From Lasiosphaeria ovina (taxonomy: Eukaryota > Ascomycota > Sordariomycetes > Sordariales > Lasiosphaeriaceae): DNA of 64,000 bases. Positions 32,906 to 44,726 of the stretch are shown in pieces. The stretch covers positions 6,510,001 through 6,574,000 of the forward strand of contig JAULSN010000002.1 of NCBI GenBank assembly GCA_033439765.1, in the 5' to 3' direction. Position numbers and translations under genes: made by a program. Within the stretch, counting starts at the first letter, position 1. Every line of letters starts with the position of its first letter. Under the pieces are notes generated by a model. That model saw only the letters and a list, made by a program, of their open reading frames with translations. It was not told the DNA's origin and searched no databases.

Positions 32906-35264
32906 GGGGGTTGCCTGCCTCTTTGTAACTAGGTAACCGGGGACTGGGGTGGGGTGATTCGAATTTCGGGGAGGGCGGTTGGTCAAGTCCATTCCCTTAT
33001 TCTTTCGCCTGAAGTTGGGGCCAAGACAAGGACGAATGCCACGACCTAGTTTGTTGACTTTGCTAGGGCGAAACAAAACATGATCTAGGCGGACTAGCAA
33101 CATCATGAGCAGATGGGGTGGTAACGTTAAAAATTGCCTCCCGTGTAAATGAATATCCCCGTGTCTTTAACTGGAAGAGGTGGCATGAAATGAGACTGTT
33201 TGGAGTTCGAACCCTTCTCAGTTCTATATATACGGGTTTTAAAGCCTTTAATTTCAAGTATTTAAATTTTTAATAACGACCCCTTTTTAACATTTTAAAA
33301 GGGGTAGTCTCCTTGTTGAATCGTCCCATACACGGAGTCACACATAAGCCTAACCGGGCTGCACCGCCCCAGGCACTGGCATCGTAATTACATCGCTAAC
33401 TGGACCACATTTCCGTTTGCCTACGCTCAATTTGAGCGTAGGACCTGGGCGACTACCTAGGTTTCGAACAGATTTATTACGTTGTGTTAAAAAGTGGTAC
33501 ATTCCCTACACTCAGCGGCAGAATTTTGGATGTACTGCTGCAACCAGGGTTAGGTTGTGTGTGAGAGACTCCCCCTGCTTCCAAAATATTATCAATAACT
33601 CTACTCTTTCTTTTACCTATATATTTGCAATTCCGGTTCTAGTATCTAGCTACATATTTGCGCAAATTCCGCCTAGCTTTGCGGTCGCGGCGAGAACAGA
33701 TCGTGGCGGGAATACTGGAATATATGATGCTGGTTGCGATATGCCTATAAGGTATGCCGAACAAGCGTGACTCGTGCAGACAGATGGACGAAAGTAAACA
33801 TCACTTACTCTAATGCCCGTATCCCCTCCACGAGTGTTGTGGGCGTCGACTTGTTCCATGAGAGGCATAGGGATTGTTGGTTATCCCAAAGATATTAATT
33901 GCCTAGAGCTCCCTAGCGAAGAAGAATGGAAAATAAAGCCAGATTCCCAAAAACAGCCAACCAATTTCTGTTCTGTCACAGCGAGAGCCACACTGTCACC
34001 GGCTGACGAAGTCAGGAGGTTTCCAAACCGGCCGCCGGAGCCCAGCCAGGCATTATTTTCGTTCAATGCCCGCGATGAGTCTGTTGCTGTAAGCGCCCGG
34101 CCGTGTTTTATTGGCCGCGTGTTGGCTGGGAGTTGTGGGCATGGCGAGGCTGGGTTGGGCCGGTGTGATGAGCTGGTCAGATGCCTGGCGCTTAACTATC
34201 ACACGGCTTCTTTGTTTAAAAAGCTTGCTGCCATCTGAACCGCACTGCCGTCTAATTGCCTTAATTTCGCCAAGCACAAGCATTTCTTTGCATTACCCCT
34301 CAAAAAATAAGGAATCTATGCTACACAGTCTCAAAGCCTTCCGAGCCGTCCAAGACACGTCTCTCTGCCCCCTCGTCCGTGTCCAGCAGCGAGTGTTGCT
34401 CAAATGCTGGGGAGCAAGCAGGACCGACAAAGCCTGCCAAACCCGCCTCTGTCACCCCAGTCGAGACCTCCACCATCACAACTGTGATGATCAAGACGGA
34501 AACGAACCCAGATGGCGTTTCAGGGGACAGTCGCTCGCCTCAGGAGTCAACTACACCACTAATCCCCAATGCACCGTCAACTGCACCCCCAGCTTACCAA
34601 CCGGCCAACACCCCCATCGCTGGCTTTTCATTGCAGCAAGACGCCGTTGAAGAAATCAACAACCGGGACCAAGTCTTTGCTCATCACCACCAGAGTAGCC
34701 GATGAGCGGAGGGGCTTTGTCATCTAAAACTAGTCCTGAAACTGGAATTGCAAGTGCAAGTGCAACAACGGGCAGATATCAGCCACTGGATATGGGCTAT
34801 TTCGGCGGCCTGCCCATCGTGAAGCCTGACGGGGTCAGCGGCCCAGTCCGAAGGACGTTCTCGTCGTCGACGGGGCGGCGGCTCAAGATCGGGCGGGGTT
34901 TAATCGGTTTCTCGGGCGGGGCAATCGGTTTCTGTTTTCGTTCAGGCGGTCAGAGGCCGTGACCATGTCGTGGACTGAGATATGGCCTGAGGCGGGGGAT
35001 GGGCTGGATGATGGTCTTTCGAGTGGAGGCGAGGTTGGAGGTGTGGATGCAGATGGGGTAATCTGTCGAAATAGTCAGGCGGTCAAATTTGACTTTGCGT
35101 TTGCTTTTGCGAAGAGAAAAGGGAGGATAAGGTGGAAGTAAGGGAGAGGAGATGAAAGAGATGGACAAGAATGGGCCAACAGCCAGTCGCATAGAGATGA
35201 ATACAATAGACACCGTAAATTAAAGTACCGTCTTCAGCCCCAGTTAAATACCAACAAGTCCTGA
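32906..35264. other. Long intergenic region
   Basis: No gene is confirmed over about 2.4 kb. It includes a perfect hairpin at 33419-33441 (CCTACGCTCAA, one base, TTGAGCGTAGG) and an imperfect one at about 33277-33308 (GACCCCTTTTT against AAAAGGGGTAGTC). A Ser/Thr/Pro-rich frame open from about 34330 to 34705 (PPAYQPANTPIAGFSLQQ, VEEINNRDQVF) looks protein-like but has no in-frame ATG and no known relative; it could be an exon of an unrecognised gene. Confidence 0.35.
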
Positions 35265-36838
35265 CTAAAAGCCCTGCTGCCGCCGCAACTTCTCCCGCCA
35301 ACCGGGGAAAAAGGGGCTTTCGTCCAGCGTGCCCACCTCCCAGTCAGGCGGCACTATTCCCTGCTCGGCCTGCTCCGCCGCCCACATCTCCAGCGCCTCC
35401 ATAGCCACATGCCTCACATTGTCAACACACTTATAACCAATAAGATCCGCCTTGCCGTCGCGCAGCACGCGGTGCAGTAACGCCGGAACAAAGGGCTCGC
35501 CGCGCAGCTCGATGAGCGGCGTGAAGACGGCCTTGAAGTTGAACACGACAGCACCACTGACAGGCAGGCGGCGCAGCGTCTGGGCGTCGCAGCGCAGGCG
35601 GATGTCACCGACGTTTAACGCGTCGGGCCGCCCCGCGAACGCGCTGCGCGTCCACCCCGCGTCCACCTCGGGCGACGTGAACATGGCCTCCCAGTCCTCG
35701 AGGCTCCAGCTGCACCGACTGACGGGCGCGTCCGTAGCCAGCCGGCTAAACCACCGATCCATGCTCATGGCCATGCGGCCCGCGTCGGGCACGTGCGTGT
35801 GGATGGCCCGCAGCGGCGAGTCGCGGTGCTGTGCGATGTCCCTGATGGGTGTCAAGTGTCAATAATCTGGGATCAGGGGCAAACATTGACCGGAATAAGG
35901 GGACTCACCACCCGACCGACGAACACACCATGGCCGCGCGCAGGTAGTACAGCCCGTCGTCCTCGTTGCGCAGCATGATGGCGTAGTCCTCGGGGACGTT
36001 CTCAAAAAGCACGCGCAGCGGCGGCGTGCTCACCAAGTCGGTTACCGTGTCCAGCAGGCAATTAACAAACACCTCGCCGCCGCGCTCGAGCCGGAAGTGC
36101 GCCGGGTACCGCCGGCACAGGAACTGAAGCAGCATCTCCATCAGCTCGCGGGCGGCGAGGTCGGCAGCGCCGGAGCCGGCAAAGAAGATCCTGTCGCCGT
36201 GCGTTTGCAGGAGCGCCTGCCGCGCCGCCATGGTCTTGGTGTAGTTGCGCTCCAGCTCGACCCACCAGTCGGGCTCGTACTTCATCAGGGCTGGACAGGA
36301 GTCAGCATAACATATAATATCTCATTTCTTCGTGCTTGCTTGCAGAGAGATAGATAAATGCAGACGCACCCATGTGCTGGTGATACCCCCAGCGGAACGG
36401 GCGGTAGGGCCGGAACACGGCCCTGGCGATGTCCCAGCCGGGCCCTACCGGCTCGGGGTGGCGCACGCCGGCCAGCACCGCGTAGTCGGGGAAGCGGCCC
36501 AGCGCGCGGATGTCCTGCGTCGCGAACCCCGTCGGCGTGTACAGGCCGTCGACGCGCAAGTCGGGCTTCGCCTTGGTCGTGAGCGCCTGCGCTCGGAGCA
36601 TTGCTGGTGTTATCGTCTCGTGCTGCTGTGGAGTGGCTTTCTCAAACTGCGGCAGGCTGGCGAGAGCGTGGCGCCGCGAGGGTGGGAATACGAGGGCGTG
36701 CGGCGGCGGCGGTAGGATGGTTTTGCGTGAGACACGGTAGGTTAAGAAGATGGAAGCTGCGGCCAGAACGGCGGCGACAACGGCGAGGAGTGCCCAGTTG
36801 CTGGCCATGGAGAGGCCGGTATTTGGTAGGAAGAACAT
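35265..36838 (-). CDS. DUF3445 (HODM-like haem-dependent oxidative N-demethylase family) protein
   Basis: Exons 36838-36370, 36290-35909 and 35841-35265 are joined by GT..AG introns in frame and give 475 residues. An N-terminal membrane helix (about residues 14-33, LLAVVAAVLAAASIFLTY) anchors the protein. The domain begins near YRPFRWGYHQHMGALMKY, followed by RRYPAHFRLERG, LRNEDDGLYYLRAAMVCSSVGWD, HTHVPDAGRMAMSMDRWFSR, and near the C-terminus GAVVFNFKAVFTPLIEL. This order matches the DUF3445 family, whose bacterial members use haem to demethylate amines. Several fungal homologues are annotated loosely as mannosyltransferases, without support visible here. ATG at 36808 is an alternative start. 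Haem ligands cannot be assigned by eye. The substrate is unknown. Confidence 0.7.
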
Positions 36839-37538
36839 GTTTGTTCTAGAGCGTGAACAGCGGCAGCGGCTCGTCGCCGTCAAGATAATTATTATCTACC
36901 TACTACAACTCCCTCGGGCAGACAGCGTCACTCCACATTACCAAGCCTGCCAACCTGCCAATGCCAATGCGGGGGCAGCACGACCGGACAAATGATCCAC
37001 GGACTTCTGGACTTGGTTCGGCATAGGCAGTCGTCGAGTGTGGCCGCTCTAGTCTTTTATTGGACTAACTGCACATCCCGCAGCCCCCCCCCCCCGCACC
37101 TTGATAACGATGAGACGCGCACCTTTTGGAAAGCTCTTGATAAGGTGCCCAGAGGTCGCTGTGCGGTGTTGGAAGGATACGGGACCCGGTACCCGTATTC
37201 GGCTCGACGGGCTATGCCGATGTATGCCCATCGTATCGTTTGATAATGACTGGCAGAAAGGGGTGTGGTGACACAGTCCGAGCCGCATAAGACCCCCCCT
37301 ATCAAGACCGAGGCGTCCAGTAGCAACACACCCAGCACACCCAGCATGCGCACTATCCATATTGAGAAAAGTATCATCAGAATCAGAAAAGCCGGGTCTG
37401 TGGGTGGACAACCCTCAATGAATGGCATTCTTATCACTCTACAGTCTTGAGTCTACCCCTATCTCCCCGTGCAGAACATCTAAACAGTCCTTATCGGACA
37501 CAAAGATCCAGCCCGTCCAGCAAAAACACAACACCTCA
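36839..37538. other. Intergenic region
   Basis: No gene is seen. It contains a run of ten or more C residues at about 37085-37096. It separates two minus-strand genes and holds the promoter of the DUF3445 gene. Confidence 0.35.
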
Positions 37539-38550
37539 CTACTTCTTCGGCGCATGCACGGCCTCCATGCTCTTCAGGGCGTCCGAGATGCGCGCCGTCG
37601 TCGCAGCACTCAGCCCCAGGTTGGCCGCATCGGCGCGCAGCTCCGCGAACCGCGCCTTCCAGAAGGCCCAGCGCTCGACGCCCAGCACGGGCTTGCCGTC
37701 GCCGTACAGCGGCCCGGCGCGCAGCGACTTGGCGGTCGCGGCGTCGGGCTCCGTCTTGGGCCGCAGCTGCTCGTACAGCACTTCGGCGCACTCGATGGCC
37801 CACTCCGTCGCCACCCACACGCGCGTGTCGAAGGCCGCCGCGTTGGTCAGGGGGGTCTTCTCGAGCGCTGCCCGCAGCTGCCACACGCTCAGGTTGCGCC
37901 ACGGCGCGAACTCGTCGCTCGTCACCCGCGCCACGAACGAGTTGAGGTTGCGCCACCGCGCGAACTCGTCTGCGAGGTCTTCGGTTGTCTCGGTCGGGTC
38001 TGGGTGCGTGTCAGTGGGCTGTGCCTAGACTCAGGTAAGGGCAGACTCACCAATCCACTTCTCCCTCACGCACAGCGCGAGGTTCGGCAGGTCCTGCCAC
38101 AGCAGCGGCTGTTTCTCAAATCAGCACTCCCTCCCCAAGCAGCAACAACAACAACAAGACACACTGGACAACACAACATACCTTCTTCCCATCCTTCTCG
38201 TCCTCGTCGTCCTCATCAGCCGGCAACACGGCGCCGTCCTGCTCGCGCAGCACGTCCAGCCCGAGCACCAAACTGTCCTGCCACGCATGGCCGGCCGGGA
38301 TGCGCGACGCCATCTCGACGACGACGGCCCACACGTTCCACAGCGTCTCGCCGACGTCGACGCCCTCGTCCTGCGAGATGCAGAAGAAGGCAATGTCCTG
38401 CGCGATCTTGGTGCTCTTGGCGGCCGTCTTGGCCCGCGACTGCAGCGTCGCCTTGATGACGTGGAAGATCTGCCGCTCGTACTCGGAGAAGGCGCAGTCC
38501 TTGATCGCCTTGAGGCTGATGTCCATTTTCTGTTCTGTTGATGGTGCCAT
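37539..38550 (-). CDS. DUF3632 family protein
   Basis: Exons 38550-38182, 38108-38051 and 37999-37539 use GTATGT, GTGAGT and AG acceptors and give 295 residues in one frame. The sequence is all-helical: SEYERQIFHVIKATLQSR, AQDIAFFCISQDEGVDVGET, LWNVWAVVVEMASRIP and HAWQDSLVLGLDVLRE come first, then an acidic spacer (PADEDDEDEKDGKK), WQDLPNLAL, and in exon 3 ARWRNLNSFVARVTS and WVATEWAIECAEVLYEQL. This is the pattern of fungal DUF3632 proteins, cytosolic proteins of unknown role expanded in ascomycetes. A duplicated phrase, WRNLNSFVARVTS and WRNLSVWQLRAA, lies at the start of exon 3. A later in-frame ATG at about 38524 is possible. Confidence 0.75.
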
Positions 38551-39326
38551 TGTAGACGTAAATGTGGGGGCTGTGTGTTTTCGTGTGACTGGTGTGATGG
38601 CGTTGGTTCTTCCCGTATGACTGTTGCCTTGTCCTTGGACAGGAGAATGGTTCGCGGCGAGATTGTGCTTGTGCGAGGGCGGCGCAGGCCATGCAGTTAT
38701 GGTGTGGGAACGGGTGGGGCGGCACAGCAACACCTTACAAGGCGGCGGCCGGAACGCAGGCCGGCAAGGCCCCGGCTGCCACATGTCTGAGCCTGCATGC
38801 CAAACGGGGCCACAATGGCGGCCCCGCTGTTTCTCGACCGTGTCGGCCGCGGCGGCCCGGTGCCGGGCCCCCTGGTAACACGCGCATGAGACGACCGGCC
38901 CAGCGCGGCGGCCCGGCAAGGAGGGGAACCGGAAACGGCGCGCCGAGCGGGGTTTGTCGTCTGTTCAATCTGGAGCCGGAGCGACCTGCATGGGCTGGCC
39001 CGGGATTGGGTATGGTGCAGAACGCTGTCGTGATGGTTTTGGGCAGGAGTCGCCGGACCTGCATGGGCTGGCCCAGGGATGGAGTGCGATGCATCAAGTC
39101 CGAGGGGTGGCGGTTCGGACGAGTCGCATCTTCGGGGCTCAAGGTAGCTAGCTGCTGGGGATATAAACGCGATGGGCTGCCATGTTACCGTCCGTCGTCA
39201 GCATTTTAACGAAGCATCTGCTTACTTGCAGCCTGGGTTCTGCTTCCAGCTGAATGTTTGTAGTCATTTCCTATTCAACGGGAATAGATCTTTCTTTGGG
39301 CTTCTAGCCGGCAGTATCAGACTGAC
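38551..39326. other. Divergent promoter region
   Basis: This lies between the DUF3632 gene (minus) and the proline-rich gene (plus). The related words CCTGCATGGGCTGGCCC and GGATTGGGTATGG/GGATGGAGTGCGATG occur twice about 70 bases apart (about 38986 and 39058), a local duplication. No gene is recognised. Confidence 0.4.
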
Positions 39327-40354
39327 ATGAGTGTGGAAAGTGAAACCACACAGGCTACCCGACTGCCGCCCATTCGGGAAAAGCCTCGGCCTCAGCGGCG
39401 AGATGTTCGCGAGATGTTGAGTATCCTGGGCGGAGACAGGCCTCCGGCTAAACCCAGTCGCTCCATGGAAGGTCGACTTGTCAAGTCACCCGACATTCCC
39501 TCCCCCGGGAGCCGGACTGGTCCGCCCGCCACCTCGAATTCGACGTCTGCCAACGCAGCTCTAGCTTCGTCGCAGCGTTTAAAGCGTCAGGCAACGAGCG
39601 ATGCGTTGGATTCCGATAACCCGTATATGCCGAAGCGCTCGCCTTTGACTGAGAGAAAGGAGCCAACCTTTGGTGGCTCTAGTCCGCGTGTTGGAAATAA
39701 CTACATACCTCAACAGAAACAGAGTAATACAAGCGCAGCCCATGTACCAGGCCCGAGACCTCCCCGTCAACCCTCAACGAGCCCGCCTAACCGCCCACCT
39801 GAAATAGTGGTTGCCCGCAGCGACACAGTGGTGTCATATGTACGTTCCGCTCCAGAATGCCCTCCTCTGTCACCCGACAAGCTAACCCCGCCTTGCAGTT
39901 CCAACTGGACAACGTCCCGGGGCCCAACAACCGCATCATCGCTCGGGACGCCAGGGCCCAGCAGAGCCGGCTCCCCAAAGACTCGGGGACGCTGTTCATG
40001 AACCACGAGGAACTCGATCTCCGCACCCCATCGGGCGTCCCCATCGGGCGCGGAGACGACGACGCGCTGCTGCACAGCCCGCTTTTGATGGCAGGCTCGG
40101 AGCCGTGGACGCCCGGGCAGCCCAGGGGTGTCGCCCGCACTGTCTACGCAGAGGACGAACCCCGCCATTTCGATGTTATGTACCACGACCCGAACAAGGA
40201 CGACACAGGCACCCGCGGCAACAATGCGTTCAGCAGGGCGACGTACCATCCTGCGGCTGCGGCGACGAGTGGCAAGGTTGAAGTGAACCGCCGGCTTCCG
40301 CCCGCACAGGTCGAGGAAAAGAGGTGGCCGAGACGCAGGGACTCTAAGCTGTAG
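39327..40354 (+). CDS. Proline/serine-rich disordered protein of unknown function
   Basis: Exons 39327-39839 and 39899-40354 flank a 59-base intron with textbook signals (GTACGT, CTAAC, TTGCAG), giving 322 residues. The first exon is rich in Pro, Ser and Arg with short basic blocks (REKPRPQRRDVREML, SQRLKRQATSDA). The second is more polar and charged, with RIIARDARAQQSRLP, MNHEELDLRTPSGVP and EDEPRHFDVMYHDPN. No catalytic domain, signal peptide or membrane segment is visible. It resembles unnamed fungal proteins with conserved short motifs. The clean intron and consistent codon use argue that it is a real gene. Confidence 0.65.
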
Positions 40355-41161
40355 GTTGTTTACAGGGAGGCGGTAGTAGAGGTTTGATTCAAGCGAAGTC
40401 GTTCAATTATTATTGCCTGTCAAAATATACTTGAAAGAGGAATTGTTGTCAAGTAAAGCTTCGGCTGACTCGGTGGCGTTTGTATGTTTGAGGAGGCCAG
40501 AATGAAAGGTGTGAAAGATGTTGATTGGCAGTGTTTAGGATTACTGCCGTACCTTGACAAATCTAATAGAGATGGGATGGATGCAGATTGACGCCCTGGT
40601 TAGGTCTAGTGCTTTCTTTCTTCCCGTTTTATACCTATCATCCCTTAAACGCGATATAGCTCTGGGTAGACCCACTTCACCCTGTCATTTGCTTGTTTAG
40701 AGCGGCCAGTGGAACAAACGTCTGAATACGCCGGCCGAATTCGTAATACTGCTATGTGACTATTCCCTGAATCCCTAGACCAACCCACTCGAGCTGCTCT
40801 ACGGCGTAGCTTCTCACCGCCAGTGTTTCAAGATTCTCCGTGACATTGACAAAAAGTTGCTCACTCGTCGACGCCTACCTTGTGCATACTGCGGAACTAC
40901 TATAATAAAGGTTATTACTTGCAATTTTGTGACTCGCTCGTGTTGAGACACAATAATAGCTCGAGCGTTTGCCCTCGGGCGGGTATAAATACCACTCGCC
41001 CTCCGAGGTTGCCGCATCTCTCTGGTGTTTGTCTACCCAACTATTATCTAGGTCTAACCGCAATAGCAACAATTCGGGGTTTGCCTAAGCTACATCCGCC
41101 CAACGAGAACAAAGTCCTCATCCAAAAATACAAGATTCAACGCATTTCGGGACTTGGCGCG
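40355..41161. other. Intergenic region upstream of the M3 peptidase
   Basis: No gene is seen. The reading frame of the peptidase stays open upstream to 40880, but the ATG at 41162, preceding MATPPHPPQRVF, fits homologues better. Confidence 0.4.
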
Positions 41162-43690
41162 ATGGCGACACCTCCCCACCCACCCCAGCGTGTGTTTGAC
41201 ACGGACGAGATCCCCCAGGTAATGGCGGGCATTATCAACAAATTCGACGCCACGCTCGACACCATCTCCACCACGGTCCAGCCCCTTTCCGCCGCCACAG
41301 ACAATAACACAGTCCGCCCCTGGTCCGACATAGAGAACGAAGTTGACGGCGACCTAGGCATGATCCGCACGCTGAGAAGGGAAGGCCCCAACCAAGCCAC
41401 CAGGCGCGCAGCAGAAGCGGCCTGGAGCGCATACGGCACAGCATGGAACGCTTGGCACAAACGGCCAGACCTGTTCGCGCTCCTCAAGGCCGTCGTGAGT
41501 TCAGACCATCCACTTCCCCCGAAAACGCAGACGTGGATCGACTTGCACCTCGCCGCGCAAAAGACGCGCCAGGAGCCGCTGCCGGCAGACCACACTGTGG
41601 CCCAGAACCTCGACGCGCAAATAGCAACACTGCGAGGCGCGTACTCGGCCGCCCTGAAGAGCGAAAGCGGCGGCATCTGGTTCACAGCCGACGAGCTGCT
41701 CGGCGTCCCCGAGACCGCCCCCCTGAGCACACAGCCCCGCTCCGCGCGCGGCACCGACGGCCCCAACGCCGGCAAGACGTTCGCGTCCTTCGCCGTGGGC
41801 GACGAAGCAATCCTACAAGAAGCGCGCTCCGCAGACACGCGGCAGCGCATGTACGTCGGCGCGCACGCAAAACTGGCCCACGCGGCGCCGACGTTCAAGG
41901 CCGTGGTAGTCCAGCACGACGCGGCGGCGCGGGCGCGCGGGTATGCGAACCACAGCGCGCGCCAGCTCGCGAACCAGATCGCGCCGTCGACGGCATGGGT
42001 TGCGACGTTTCTGGCCCAGCTGAAGCACGCCCTCGTCCCGCGCGGCCGCGTGCTGCTGGATATCTGCCGGCTGCGTCGCGGGGTTGATCTGCGGCTGACG
42101 CCCGACGAGGCGCTGGCGGAACCGCTCCCGCCGTGGGACTACGCGTACTATCGCGAGCGGCTGTGCGAGGAGTACGGGCTGCTGGACCATGATTCATCGT
42201 GTTTGGCGCCGTATCTGAGTGTGGAGCACACGGTGCCGGCCATGCTAAGTGTTGTTGGCGAGCTGTTTGCTGTTAGGTTCGACAGGGTTACTCCTGAGAC
42301 CTGGGATCCGCGGTTGACGCTCAGGGAAGATGTGGATGTGTTTGCCGTGTGGGACGAAGGGGTGGGCGAGAATACGTTCTTGGGGTACCTGTACCTTGAC
42401 TTGTTCTGGCATGATGGCAAGACCAAGACGGGCATGGTGGCGTACACGCGTCCAATTTGTGTGGTAATTACCATGCTACTGTCCTGAGCGTGGGTGAGAT
42501 ACTGATCATGCGTATTCTGCGTCTATTCTAGGGACACACGGCCACCGCGAGCGGCGTGCGCAAATACCCGTCCGTATGCCTCGTGCTCAACCTCGCGCCG
42601 ACCAACCCCGTGCTCGGCTTCCACGGCGTGCGCATCTTTGCCCACGGTATGCACCCAACCCACGTCCGGAAGTTGCCGTCAACATAACACAACTAACCAC
42701 GTATAATTAATCACCGCCTCAGAACTCGGCCACTGCATGCACGTCCTATTCCAGCAAGTCACACACGCGATCACGAGCGGGCGCCACCTCGGCAGCGACT
42801 ACGTCGAGATCCCCAGCCACGTGTTCGAGCACATCTTCCTGCGGCAGGACACGCTCAAGAAGATCGGCCGGCACCGCGCGTACCTCGACGCAGACGCGAT
42901 GCGCGCGTGGACGGCCGCGCACCCCGACGCAACCTGCCCGCCGCCCGAACACATCCCCGACGGGCTGCTGCAGACGACGGCCGACAGCCTGGCGTTCCTC
43001 ACGCTGTATGGCAATCTGGGTAGCCTGTGAGTTACTCCCCCACCCCTCGAGTGGGTAACCACTTTGCTTACCGTGTTTAATGGTGCGTGAACACGCAGCG
43101 GCGGCGCAATGCTCGACCACGCGCTGCACACGCCGGCAACACACGCGGCCATCGAAGCGGTCGACGTCGCCGCCGCGTGGTACGCCATCGAAGAGGAGCT
43201 CAAGGGGCTCGACCTATCCGCGGTCAAGCCCATCGGCCACCAGTACCTGCTCGTGCACACCGTCGTGCACGAGGCGTTTGCCGGCAGGGGCTACAGCCAC
43301 ATCCTGTTCGTCCTCCCATCCCTCCCCGTTTCAAAGAAGGAGCTGACAGAGAGAAGCGGCCGCGCCATCGCCGCCGACATCTTCGCCGCCAGGTTCGCGC
43401 ACGATTTACACAGCCCGGGCGAGTGGGCGCGCTTCCGCGCCGCGCTGTTGCAAGATGATGGCTGTGGTGCTGTTGACCTGCTCGCGCGCGTCGAGGGATA
43501 CCTGGGCCGCGCGTTCAACCCGCGCACGCTCGTCGAATGCCTTGACGGATTGGACGCGTTTCTGGCGCGCGCCAGGCGGGACTATGCGGCGCGGCTAGGT
43601 GCGGTTGAGGTTAAGGGGGCGGTGCAGGGGTTGATGGGGGAGGGGGGAGATGAAGAGGAGGTGCAGAAGAGGGGGTGTAGGATTTCATGA
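41162..43690 (+). CDS. M3-family zinc metallopeptidase (thimet oligopeptidase/MepB-like)
   Basis: Four exons, 41162-42463, 42532-42646, 42723-43026 and 43099-43690, are joined by GT..AG introns and give 770 residues. Introns 2 and 3 are clear, and the second splits the codon that starts the active site. The helical N-terminal two thirds contain ARGYANHSARQLAN and WDYAYYRERL. The zinc site is HELGHCMH (H472, E473, H476) and the third ligand is E501 in SDYVEIPSHVFEH, 29 residues after the first His as in thimet oligopeptidase. M3 enzymes cut short peptides in the cytosol or mitochondria. No targeting peptide is evident. Length is normal for fungal members. The C-terminal tail is Gly/Glu-rich (MGEGGDEEEVQKRG). 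Confidence 0.9.
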
Positions 43691-43938
43691 GGCAATAGGG
43701 AGGCGCCACCGGTGTGGAAATGTCCAGGGCATCAGATTTGATGGCTCCTGTTTAGAGTGGGTTGCATAATCATGCTTTGATCTTGTTTGGTTGTCACGAA
43801 AGGGGTGTACAAGAGAGAACAATACACTGTCTTTGGTCTTTCTATTCAACACCGTAGACAAAACGCACTCAAAGACTCAGCTCGTGCCATCAAGAAAACA
43901 CAGCTCTGCCTCCATCCACAACGTGACCACACCACACC

Positions 43939-44726
43939 CTAGCACGTGTTGAGCATGCTCGTCAGCGCCGTCTTCTCGGCCGACGTGACGGTCAGCGCCC
44001 ACGTCGACTTGACCTGGACCCAGCTGCGGGCGTAAACACAATAAAAGGACGACAGCGGCGGCTTCCAGGCGTCGGGGCTCTTGTCGCCCTTGGCCTGGTT
44101 GACGTTGTCGGTGACGGCCCACAGCTGCGGGCCGCTGAGATCGTTGGCGAAAGACTGGCGCTTGGAGGTCGTCCACGCGTTGGCGCCGGACTGCGGCTGT
44201 CAGCCAGTGGCTCTTTCATGGAACAGAAGACAAAACTCACCACCCAGGCATTCTTCAGCGGCACCATGTGGTCAATGTCGACGTCGGACGCGGCCGTCCA
44301 CGTGGCGCCGTCGTACGGGCTGAACCACGACCCCGACGTCGACGTGCACGCAGAGTTGACCACCACGTTGGTGCCGTCGCGCTTCAGCACCGTCTCCCTG
44401 CGTCGTCTCGTCAGTCGTCACCCCCAGACATTAGTTACAGCGTGCGTGCCGGTTGCCTACCGAGTGTTGCACGTCCCGCTGATGGTGTTCCACGTGGGGA
44501 ACAGGTCGCGGTCGTAGTTGCCGTCGTCGACGTACGCCTTGACGGTCAGCGCGGCCAGCTGCGTCTTGGCCGTCGACGCCGCGGGGATGCCGGGCTACAG
44601 TGGTCAGTGTCCGAGAACGATGTAATTATATCTGGATCGACATACTGGAGTCGGCATGGGCATGGGCGCGGCGGCGACCAGAGAGGCCGCCGCGGCCAGC
44701 AGGCCGGCGAAAACAGACGTCTTCAT
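43939..44726 (-). CDS. Secreted DUF1524 (HNH-type) nuclease
   Basis: Exons 44726-44646, 44594-44461, 44397-44241 and 44190-43939 give 207 residues. All four joins use GT..AG; introns are 50-63 bases. A signal peptide (MKTSVFAGLLAAAASLVAAA) leads into a domain with AKTQLAALTVKAY, FPTWNTISGTCNTRETVLKR, then the catalytic block DVDIDHMVPLKNAW (D114-H115 of the DHxxP motif), and QLWAVTDNVNQAKGDKSPD, ending in LTSMLNTC. The DHMVP plus N-Q-A-K-G-D-K pattern is typical of secreted fungal DUF1524/GmrSD-type nucleases, probably for nucleic-acid scavenging or competition. Cysteines (SGTCNTR, NSACTST, FYCVY, LNTC) could form two disulfides. Confidence 0.9.

Noticed and set aside
33150..33245. tRNA-like GAGTTCGAACCC stretch
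   Set aside because: The apparent T-loop has no pairing stem and no matching acceptor arm.
34330..34705. Ser/Thr/Pro-rich frame as a gene
   Set aside because: No in-frame ATG, no clear splice acceptor and no known relative; noted within the intergenic entry only.
35265..36838. Annotation as an alpha-mannosyltransferase, as seen for some fungal homologues
   Set aside because: No glycosyltransferase motif is visible; the segment order matches DUF3445.
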